Positions 1 to 5,146 of a stretch of 5,146 bases of DNA are shown here, one piece after another. The stretch is from assembly GCA_001779955.1 (NCBI GenBank), contig MFES01000021.1, positions 1 to 5,146 of the forward strand, written 5' to 3'. A model generated the notes under the pieces. The model searched no databases. It had not been told where the DNA came from and was given only the letters and a program-made list of their open reading frames with translations. This DNA comes from Candidatus Doudnabacteria bacterium RIFCSPHIGHO2_02_FULL_46_11 (GTDB taxonomy: Bacteria > Patescibacteriota > Doudnabacteria > UBA920 > 2-02-FULL-46-11). The translations under genes were made by a program, and so were the position numbers. The first letter of the stretch is position 1. Each line of letters opens with the position of its first letter.

Positions 1-13
1 AATCACTAACCCT

Positions 14-142
<129 letters not shown>

Positions 143-151
143 AACGTCTAT

Positions 152-180
152 ATAATACCAATTTTAAGCTCTTTAGACAA
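152..180 (-). promoter_or_regulatory. Candidate promoter of tRNA-Ser
   Basis: On the minus strand a -35-like TTGTCT (175-180, 4 of 6 to TTGACA) and a -10-like TATTAT (152-157, 5 of 6 to TATAAT) are separated by exactly 17 bp. Nine bases lie between the -10 box and the mature tRNA 5' end at 142, so transcription would start only a few bases upstream of the tRNA. The -35 box overlaps the recG -35 candidate on the other strand. This is a consensus match only. Confidence 0.5.
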
Positions 181-202
181 CTCGTTAAACACCCTATAAA
201 AT
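174..202 (+). promoter_or_regulatory. Candidate promoter of recG, probably giving a leaderless mRNA
   Basis: A -35-like TAGACA (174-179, 5 of 6 to TTGACA) lies 17 bp from TAAAAT (197-202); TATAAA (195-200) is an alternative -10 in the same AT-rich run. Either box places the expected start about 6-9 nt downstream, at or within a few bases of the recG ATG at 209. No Shine-Dalgarno sequence is present in the bases before the ATG, which fits a leaderless or near-leaderless transcript. Confidence 0.5.
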
Positions 203-208
203 ACAAAC

Positions 209-2290
209 ATGCTCGAAATTAGTACTCAAAAACAACCCGACTTACTCGATTTGCCGATTGAGAAAATCAAAGGCATAGGCTCAAAAACCGCCCAAATTTT
301 AGCGCGGCTCGAGCTTAAAAGCGTGGTCGATCTCTTAGAACATTACCCATACCGCTATGAAGATTACAGCCGGAATAAAAAAATTAGGGAACTCCAAACA
401 AACGAATCAGTTACGATAAAAGCGAAAGTTACCAATATCCAAGTTCGGCGGGCTATGCGAAACAAGCGGATTACCATAACCGAAGCCGTATTGACCGACG
501 ACACCGGGAACATTTTAGCCGTCTGGTTCAACCAGCCTTATTTAAAAAATATCTTATTTAAGGGTCAAGAATACTATTTTTACGGTACGACGCTATTACG
601 CAACCGCTTGCAGTTACAATCCCCCACCTTTGAAAATATAAGCGATAATACCGTTGGCGCCGGAAAAATTATGCCGATTTATTCCCTGCCGGATGGCATA
701 CCAGCCAAAAAATTCCGAACAATTATTCTGCAGCTACTCGGCAGCCTGCCTGAAAAACTTGATTTTCTCCCGCTAGACCTTGCCGCCGGCCTTAAACTTG
801 TATCCCGTCGCGAAGCCCTAAAGCAAATTCATTTCCCTGATAGCTTCAAAAAATTGGCGCAAGCTAGGCATAGGTTGGCTTTTGACGAATTGCTAATAAT
901 GCAGTTGAAAATCCTGCACCGGCGAGAGACGCTTAAAAAATCAAACGCGCCAAAAATTATATTTTTGCAAAACAAAATAAAAAAGTTTGTCGAAGACTTG
1001 CCTTTCAAACTTACACTTTCGCAAAAACGCGCCGCCTGGGAAATAATTCAGGACCTTGAAACAAATGCGCCCATGAACCGCCTGCTCCAGGGCGATGTCG
1101 GCTCCGGTAAAACTGTCGTTTCCGCGATAGCGATTGCCAGTTGTGCCTGGAATAAACAGCAAGTTGCTTTTCTGGCTCCCACCGAAATACTTGTTCAGCA
1201 GCATTTTGCCACGCTTAAAAAACTCTTGGAGCCTGAAAAAATAGTAATAGCTCTTCTCACCGGCGGCAGTTCCGGCAAGGAAAAAAAGGAAATATACGAA
1301 GGCCTGACAAAAGGCAAAATAAACTGCGTTGTGGGCACGCATGCCATTCTCAACGAAAAAATTAGTTTTAAAAATCTGGGCTTGGTTATTGTTGACGAAC
1401 AACACCGCTTCGGAGTAAGTCAGCGCTCTATTTTGCGCAATCCCCAGGTCAGACCTGCGAAAAATTCAGGTCTGACCTGGAATCCACATTTTCTATCAAT
1501 GACGGCTACGCCTATTCCCCGGACACTGGCCCTAACGCTTTATGGCGATTTGGCAATTTCTAGCATTACAGAAATGCCGCCCGGCCGCCCAGAAATAAAA
1601 ACTGAAGTAGTTCTTCCTGATAATCGACAAAAGGCCTATGGCTTGATTTCAAAAGAAATCCTTTTAGGGCGGCAGGTTTTTGTCATCTGTCCGCTTTTAG
1701 AGGACTCGGACGTTTTAGAAGTTAAATCGGCCACGGCCGAACAGCAACGCCTGGCCAAGGAAGTTTTTCCTAGTTTTTCCATTGGCTTAATGCACGGCAA
1801 AATGACTGCCTCGGAAAAGGAGCGGACTATGAAAACTTTTAAAGACGGCCGGCATCACATTCTGGTTTCCACCTCGGTCATTGAAGTCGGTATAGACGTG
1901 CCTAATGCCACGGTAATGCTAATAGAAGGCGCCGACCGATTCGGTCTGGCCCAGTTGCATCAATTCCGGGGGAGGGTCGGCCGAGGCGAACACGCGTCTT
2001 ACTGCCTGGTTATTCCGAGTAACAATACTGTGCCGGAAAGACTGAAAATACTGGTTAAACACCAAGACGGCTTCCGTTTGGCGGAGCTCGACTTAAAACT
2101 GCGCGGTATGGGAGAAATTACCGGAACCAAACAAAGCGGTTTCCTGGATTTGAAAATCGCCGACCCTTCGGATTTGAATTTGGTTAAACTCGCCCGCCAA
2201 ACAGCCGAAAAAATAATAGCCCCGGGACTGAACCACTTCCCTCGCCTCAAACAGCTTATGGATAAGCAAGAAATGACTCACGCGGAATAG
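209..2290 (+). CDS. recG: ATP-dependent DNA helicase RecG
   Basis: RecG is a superfamily 2 double-strand DNA translocase that reverses stalled replication forks and moves Holliday junctions. The 693-residue product matches the usual family length. Visible parts in order: a helix-hairpin-helix-like start (KGIGSKTAQILARL, about 21-34), the OB-fold wedge domain (about 60-150), Walker A GDVGSGKT (295-302), motif II DEQHR (396-400), motif III MTATPIPRT (431-439), motif VI QFRGRVGRG (585-593), and the C-terminal region with the TRG-type translocation motif (about 611-644). An in-frame TAA at 197-199 leaves ATG 209 as the first possible ATG. There is no ribosome binding site. The oddity is a 14-residue addition, PQVRPAKNSGLTWN (412-425), between motifs II and III, encoded by a palindromic insertion described separately. 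The frame is intact and all motifs are present, so the protein is probably active. It is convergent with radA. Confidence 0.97.
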   Translation: MLEISTQKQPDLLDLPIEKIKGIGSKTAQILARLELKSVVDLLEHYPYRYEDYSRNKKIRELQTNESVTIKAKVTNIQVRRAMRNKRITITEAVLTDDTGNILAVWFNQPYLKNILFKGQEYYFYGTTLLRNRLQLQSPTFENISDNTVGAGKIMPIYSLPDGIPAKKFRTIILQLLGSLPEKLDFLPLDLAAGLKLVSRREALKQIHFPDSFKKLAQARHRLAFDELLIMQLKILHRRETLKKSNAPKIIFLQNKIKKFVEDLPFKLTLSQKRAAWEIIQDLETNAPMNRLLQGDVGSGKTVVSAIAIASCAWNKQQVAFLAPTEILVQQHFATLKKLLEPEKIVIALLTGGSSGKEKKEIYEGLTKGKINCVVGTHAILNEKISFKNLGLVIVDEQHRFGVSQRSILRNPQVRPAKNSGLTWNPHFLSMTATPIPRTLALTLYGDLAISSITEMPPGRPEIKTEVVLPDNRQKAYGLISKEILLGRQVFVICPLLEDSDVLEVKSATAEQQRLAKEVFPSFSIGLMHGKMTASEKERTMKTFKDGRHHILVSTSVIEVGIDVPNATVMLIEGADRFGLAQLHQFRGRVGRGEHASYCLVIPSNNTVPERLKILVKHQDGFRLAELDLKLRGMGEITGTKQSGFLDLKIADPSDLNLVKLARQTAEKIIAPGLNHFPRLKQLMDKQEMTHAE
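1439..1485 (+). mobile_element. 37-bp palindromic MITE-like element inside recG, flanked by 5-bp direct repeats
   Basis: The arms CCAGGTCAGACCTG (1444-1457) and CAGGTCTGACCTGG (1467-1480) are perfect 14-bp inverted repeats around a 9-nt loop, CGAAAAATT. Each arm is itself a 13-nt palindrome (CAGGTC, one base, GACCTG). The element is flanked on both sides by AATCC (1439-1443 and 1481-1485), which resembles a target-site duplication. Element plus one repeat is 42 bp, exactly 14 codons. Removing them restores LRNPHFLSMTATP, close to the compact spacing between these motifs in other RecG proteins as I remember them. The inserted codons read PQVRPAKNSGLTWN. No transposase is encoded, so any mobility would depend on an enzyme acting in trans. 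Calling it mobile is inference from this structure. Confidence 0.75.
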
Positions 2291-2297
2291 TTTAGTT

Positions 2298-2325
2298 AGT
2301 AGAAAGTAGAAAGTAGTTAGTAGTA
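2298..2325 (+). repeat. Imperfect heptanucleotide tandem repeat
   Basis: Four consecutive 7-bp units follow the recG stop codon: AGTAGAA, AGTAGAA, AGTAGTT, AGTAGTA. The first two are identical and the others differ at one or two positions. The array begins 8 bp after the TAG stop (2288-2290) and runs into the A-tract that forms the terminator tail for radA. It is noncoding, and copy number may vary by slippage. Confidence 0.75.
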
Positions 2326-2363
2326 AAAAAATACCAAATTCATGCATATGCATAAATTTGGTA
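2325..2363 (-). terminator. Intrinsic terminator for radA, possibly bidirectional
   Basis: TACCAAATT (2332-2340) pairs with AATTTGGTA (2355-2363). The inside, ATGCAT followed by ATGCAT (2342-2353), continues the symmetry, so 2332-2363 is a 32-nt palindrome with one mismatched pair (C2341/A2354). On the minus strand, beginning 4 nt after the radA stop codon, the stem is followed at once by seven T (complement of A at 2325-2331), the classic layout of a Rho-independent terminator. On the plus strand the T-run (2371-2377) comes 7 bases after the stem, so termination of recG is plausible but weaker. The stem is AT-rich. Confidence 0.75.
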
Positions 2364-2367
2364 AAAC

Positions 2368-3732
2368 TTATTTTTTTCCAAAAAGCTTTTGGATTAACTC
2401 TCTGATGTCGCCTACCCGGATAAGCTCAAGCTTTGTTTTACCCGGATTTTGCCGAGCCGGAATAACCATTTTAGAAAAACCCAACCGCTCCACTTCACTG
2501 GCCCGGCGGTCAAACTGGCTGACTGGCCTTATTTCGCCGGAAAGGCCAATTTCACCGACACTCACAATTTCAGCCGATACAGGGGTATCCAAAAGACTGC
2601 TTATCATAGATAAAGCTACCGGCAAATCGCTCGCTGGCTCGCTAATTTTCAAGCCACCGACCACGTTAATATAAACATCCTGTTCGTGTACCGGAAGCTT
2701 GCCGTGCTTGGCGAGAACGGCCAAAATTAACCAAAGCCGGTTTAAATCAAAGCCGACGCTAGTGCGCTTCGGATAAGCAAGCGTGCTCTTAGACAGCAAG
2801 GCCTGAATCTCGCAAGCCACCACCCTGGTTCCTTCCATAATTGCCGTGAAGGCCGCGCCACTGCGGCTCGATATTTGTTCATCCAAAAATAATTTCGAGG
2901 GATTGGCAACTTCGCTCATGCCGGCGCCGGTCATTTCAAACACACCAACTTCGTTAATTCCGCCGAACCTGTTTTTGACCGCGCGCAAAAGCCGAAGCGA
3001 TTGAAAACGCTCGCCTTCCAGATACAAAACCACATCAACCATATGCTCAAGCATTTTCGGACCGGCAATATAACCTTCCTTGGTTACGTGGCCTATCAGT
3101 ATCATGGCAATATTGTGGGTTTTGGCCAGTTCAACAAGCTTTGCCGCCGCTCCGGAAACCTGTGCCACCGAACCCGGCACGCCGTTTGCCTCCGGATTAT
3201 AAATCGTCTGAATAGAGTCAATAATCAACAAATTCGGTTTCTGGGCGGCGGATGTTGCCAGAATATTCAGCAGATTAGTATCCGCCAAAATTGAAAGATT
3301 AAGCAAATCTTTATCATTTAGGCGTTCAGCCCGCATCTTGATTTGCGCGGGCGATTCTTCGCCGGCAACGTATAAAATATTTACCTTGCTCGCAAGTAAG
3401 CTTTGGGCAATTTGCAGAGCCAAGGTTGATTTGCCTACACCCGGGTCGCCGCCCAAAAGTACCGCCGAGCCCGGAACTATCCCTCCGCCCAGGCAGCGGT
3501 CGAATTCATTAATATTAGTGCTGAAACGTACGGTTTCCTTTCCGGAAACGCTTTGCAGATCGATAACGCGGCTTAAGGCGCCGCGCGCCAAACTTTGGCC
3601 GAGTGGCGTGCCAGAACCCATGGCTATTTCCTCAATAGTTCCCCAAGCATTGCAACTCCAACAACGACCCGACCATTTAGGGCCGGTTGCTTCGCATTCG
3701 CTGCATCGATAAAGTGTTGCGGTTTTAGCCAT
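2368..3732 (-). CDS. radA: DNA repair protein RadA (Sms)
   Basis: RadA is a RecA-related hexameric ATPase that extends and branch-migrates recombination intermediates with RecA. The 454-residue product has the usual family length and order. It has an N-terminal four-cysteine zinc finger (C10, C13, C24, C27), Walker A GDPGVGKS (95-102), Walker B LLIID (168-172), the RadA signature KNRFG (253-257), and a C-terminal Lon-protease-like domain (about 310-454, with GGLKISEPASDLPVALSM at 359-376). The start is set by an in-frame TAA only four codons upstream (3742-3744) and by the canonical MAK opening before the zinc finger. The start lies 4 nt after the stop of the upstream propeller gene, without a clear ribosome binding site, so translational coupling is likely. 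An intrinsic terminator follows the stop. No defects are seen. Confidence 0.97.
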   Translation of the reverse strand: MAKTATLYRCSECEATGPKWSGRCWSCNAWGTIEEIAMGSGTPLGQSLARGALSRVIDLQSVSGKETVRFSTNINEFDRCLGGGIVPGSAVLLGGDPGVGKSTLALQIAQSLLASKVNILYVAGEESPAQIKMRAERLNDKDLLNLSILADTNLLNILATSAAQKPNLLIIDSIQTIYNPEANGVPGSVAQVSGAAAKLVELAKTHNIAMILIGHVTKEGYIAGPKMLEHMVDVVLYLEGERFQSLRLLRAVKNRFGGINEVGVFEMTGAGMSEVANPSKLFLDEQISSRSGAAFTAIMEGTRVVACEIQALLSKSTLAYPKRTSVGFDLNRLWLILAVLAKHGKLPVHEQDVYINVVGGLKISEPASDLPVALSMISSLLDTPVSAEIVSVGEIGLSGEIRPVSQFDRRASEVERLGFSKMVIPARQNPGKTKLELIRVGDIRELIQKLFGKK

Positions 3733-3736
3733 GACA

Positions 3737-4765
3737 TTACTTTAGCTTTAATTTGCCCAACCTTCCAGTAGCCTTTTCTACAAAATAAAGCGCATTTTCG
3801 GAATTGTCCAATAGTATTTCGCTGGCTAGAATTTTTGCGTTCTTATCAGTCAAGCGCGTTGAAATTTTATCATCCACATTCAATTGTTGAAGGCCGCTAT
3901 CCTGCACTGAATAATAGAGACGTTTGCCGTCAACCGACCAGGCATAATCCCCGCTTAGATAATATGGCTGGTCTACCGCGGCCCGGTGTTCCAATATGTC
4001 GTATAAAAACAAATGTTGACGGCCGTCAACATTTGTTACATATGCAAAATTCCTGCCGTCAGACGAGAATTTTACCGAATCTACGGCTTGTGCCGCAGCA
4101 ATTTCTTCCAAGGCCCCAATACCGTCTATGACAAGATAAATGGGGTCATTTCCCCGGCCGGAGAAAAGCAAAAAACTTTTTCCGTTCGGCGATACAGCCA
4201 GACGAAAATCGGCGTGCGGCAATTTAGCAATTTTGCGAGGGGAAGCCAAATCAGGCGTGGCGACAGACAGGGTTATCTCGCTTTCGCCCGCCCAAATATA
4301 AGCAATTTTTTGGCCGATTGGCAGCCACTGAATAAATTTAACTTCATCCGGGTAAGGAATAAATTTATTGGAGCCTGAATCAAAAAGATGGCGGGCATCG
4401 CCTGACCCGATAATAAAATCCGAGCCCGTTGGCGGCCATAGAACATAAGTTACGCTATCATGCGCCGGCAACGGGTATTCTTTAACGTCGTTTGAATCGG
4501 AAATGGCGCGGCGATAGAGCAAATCGTTCGAAAAATACCAAAGGGCATCCCCGGCCTCTGAAAAAGTCAGGCCTAAAACCGGCAATTCGGTTAAATAGCC
4601 TATTGAACCGATATTTTGCGGCTCTTTATTATTTTCCGTGAGTGTAATATTTTCCTCACGGCTTACCTGAAAACGATAACCTTTATTTTGAGCGTAGGTC
4701 CAGACCAAAAAAGAGGCTCCCGCTAGAAAAATAAAAACAAAAATTATTTTTGAATATTTTTTCAT
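3737..4765 (-). CDS. Membrane-anchored TolB/WD40-like beta-propeller protein of unknown function
   Basis: I recognise the fold but not a specific gene. The 342-residue protein starts with MKK and a hydrophobic segment (about 6-23), an uncleaved signal anchor or signal peptide, so the rest should lie outside the cytoplasm. A short linker (about 28-60) is followed by repeats of the form aromatic/hydrophobic-S-x-x-G-x-x-hydrophobic: LTFSEAGDAL (66), VLWPPTGSDF (108), IQWLPIGQKI (145), LAVSPNGKSF (189), VKFSSDGRNF (231), YAWSVDGKRL (274), and a degenerate seventh near 315. The 37-44 residue spacing fits one blade each, so a seven-bladed propeller of the PD40/TolB kind. Such propellers usually bind proteins or glycans, and no catalytic residues are evident. 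An in-frame TAA (4775-4777) precedes the ATG, and no good ribosome binding site is visible. The stop is 4 nt from the radA start. Codons 243-253 lie in a perfect 30-bp palindrome. Confidence 0.85.
   Translation of the reverse strand: MKKYSKIIFVFIFLAGASFLVWTYAQNKGYRFQVSREENITLTENNKEPQNIGSIGYLTELPVLGLTFSEAGDALWYFSNDLLYRRAISDSNDVKEYPLPAHDSVTYVLWPPTGSDFIIGSGDARHLFDSGSNKFIPYPDEVKFIQWLPIGQKIAYIWAGESEITLSVATPDLASPRKIAKLPHADFRLAVSPNGKSFLLFSGRGNDPIYLVIDGIGALEEIAAAQAVDSVKFSSDGRNFAYVTNVDGRQHLFLYDILEHRAAVDQPYYLSGDYAWSVDGKRLYYSVQDSGLQQLNVDDKISTRLTDKNAKILASEILLDNSENALYFVEKATGRLGKLKLK
4008..4037. repeat. Perfect 30-bp palindrome inside the propeller gene
   Basis: AACAAATGTTGACGG (4008-4022) is followed directly by its exact reverse complement (4023-4037) with no spacer. 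On the coding strand it encodes roughly TNVDGRQHLF (244-253), the hairpin between strands of one propeller blade, and the protein pattern there is normal for the fold. No direct-repeat flanks comparable to those of the recG element are visible. Confidence 0.85.
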
Positions 4766-4773
4766 TATGACTT

Positions 4774-4791
4774 TTTATGTATATACATAAA
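4774..4791. promoter_or_regulatory. 18-bp perfect palindrome upstream of the propeller gene, possible operator
   Basis: TTTATGTAT (4774-4782) is followed by its exact reverse complement (4783-4791). It starts 9 bp upstream of the propeller ATG (4763-4765) and overlaps a weak -10-like box. Neither orientation puts a T-tract right after it, so it is a poor intrinsic terminator. The position suits an operator for a dimeric repressor. The AT-only core means chance cannot be excluded. Confidence 0.4.
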
Positions 4792-4806
4792 TTGTTATAA
4801 TAGTAA
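4778..4806 (-). promoter_or_regulatory. Weak candidate promoter for the propeller-radA unit
   Basis: On the minus strand TATACA (4778-4783, 4 of 6 to TATAAT) lies 17 bp from TTACTA (4801-4806, 3 of 6 to TTGACA). The -10 box is 12 bp before the ATG, so the transcript would be nearly leaderless, as proposed for recG. The spacing is good but the matches are poor in an AT-rich stretch. Read-through from the upstream peptidase gene is the alternative, because no terminator is visible in the 67-bp gap. Confidence 0.25.
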
Positions 4807-4832
4807 TAGAGTGAAGATCTGCTTTAGCTCTT

Positions 4833-5146
4833 TTATCCTCTGTCGCCCTCATTTTCCCCGAGACTTTCACAACCTACGGCTATATCCCAGTGATTAGGTT
4901 CTTTATAGTAATGAGCGCCGCTCGGCGATAAATAATGCGCTTGAGTTCCCCGCGGCGGGCGTGAGGCAAATGTGGCGATATAACCGTCAACCAAACTATT
5001 AAACCTAATGTCAAATTTATAACCTGTGCCGTGACTGCACTGCCCAACAGCATGCCCAACTTCGGTGCCGCCGGTTACTACAACCTGGCAAGGCCCTCGG
5101 GCCGCGGCCCAGGCATCGCAACCTTGTTTAAATCTAATAATTTCAG
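4833..5146 (-). CDS. M15-like zinc D-Ala-D-Ala carboxypeptidase-type protein, C-terminal part
   Basis: An open frame enters from the right edge (first full codon at 5144) and ends at TAA 4833-4835, giving 103 residues. Numbered within this fragment, it reads VVVTGGTEVGHAVG (21-34), then SHGTGYKFD (37-45), then EPNHWDIAV (82-90). H38 and D45 match the HxxGxxxD zinc-ligand pattern of M15/VanX/VanY peptidases. E82 and H85 match the ExxH catalytic glutamate and third ligand. Family members cleave D-Ala-containing peptidoglycan stem peptides outside the membrane. Four cysteines (9, 19, 36, 92) could form disulfides, consistent with export. The tail GENEGDRG is short and polar. The start, any signal peptide and further domains lie outside the window. 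The stop is 67 bp upstream of the propeller ATG on the same strand. The fold assignment is fairly secure; substrate is inferred. Confidence 0.8.
   Translation of the reverse strand, partial: EIIRFKQGCDAWAAARGPCQVVVTGGTEVGHAVGQCSHGTGYKFDIRFNSLVDGYIATFASRPPRGTQAHYLSPSGAHYYKEPNHWDIAVGCESLGENEGDRG

Noticed and set aside
941..1405. Minus-strand open frame of 154 residues
   Set aside because: It lies wholly inside recG, whose motifs are intact, and its product has no recognisable domain.
1999..2353. Two overlapping minus-strand open frames at the end of recG
   Set aside because: They are antisense shadows. The leucine/phenylalanine-rich start of the longer one comes from the heptad repeat.
2342..3712. 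Three plus-strand open frames opposite radA
   Set aside because: They are antisense to a complete radA with all motifs and match no family I recognise.
3835..4378. Two plus-strand open frames opposite the propeller gene
   Set aside because: They are shadows in the antisense direction. The minus frame has the regular propeller repeats and a membrane anchor.
4636..4661. Hairpin CCGTGAG / CTCACGG with a 12-nt loop near the start of the propeller gene
   Set aside because: A 7-bp stem with a long loop is within chance expectation, and it lies in an ordinary linker-coding stretch.
4694..4706. GGTCCAGACC in the propeller gene as a second copy of the recG element arm
   Set aside because: Only a few bases match, the spacer differs, there is no partner arm, and it encodes part of the membrane segment.
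4796..4801. Perfect TATAAT on the plus strand
   Set aside because: No convincing -35 box lies at the right distance and no plus-strand gene follows. It would only drive antisense transcription into the peptidase gene.
5099..5110. 12-bp palindrome GGGCCGCGGCCC in the peptidase fragment
   Set aside because: It is short, GC-rich and explained by Ala-Ala-Arg-Gly codons.

Overview
The window looks like chromosomal DNA of a bacterium with a small genome, most likely from the Candidate Phyla Radiation (Patescibacteria, Parcubacteria-like). This placement is inference. It rests on tight packing, start codons without a clear Shine-Dalgarno sequence, housekeeping genes next to secreted propeller and peptidase genes, and several short palindromic repeats. 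All visible stops are TAA or TAG and Trp is TGG, so nothing requires a recoded UGA.

Layout. At 53-142 (minus) is a complete tRNA-Ser(GCU) with an encoded CCA end, followed on its 3' side by a two-tier hairpin (14-54). The 66-bp gap to recG holds two back-to-back promoter candidates whose -35 boxes overlap. recG (209-2290, plus) is full length. It carries a 37-bp palindromic element (1444-1480) flanked by a perfect 5-bp direct repeat, which together add exactly 14 codons between helicase motifs II and III. Downstream are a heptanucleotide repeat and an AT-rich hairpin terminator between the convergent recG and radA genes.

On the minus strand, read from right to left, are: the C-terminal 103 residues of a secreted-type M15-like zinc peptidase (stop at 4833, gene runs off the right edge), a membrane-anchored seven-bladed beta-propeller protein (3737-4765), and radA (2368-3732). 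The propeller stop and radA start are only 4 nt apart, so these two genes are probably one transcription unit. The propeller gene contains a perfect 30-bp palindrome (4008-4037), and an 18-bp palindrome lies just upstream of its start.

Functionally, RecG and RadA both remodel branched DNA during recombination and fork rescue. They sit tail to tail here and share a terminator. The propeller and peptidase point to an extracytoplasmic or cell-wall function and have no obvious link to recombination. The most interesting item is the insertion-like palindromic element in recG. With its target-site-duplication-like flanks, it looks like a small non-autonomous mobile element that inserted without breaking the reading frame.
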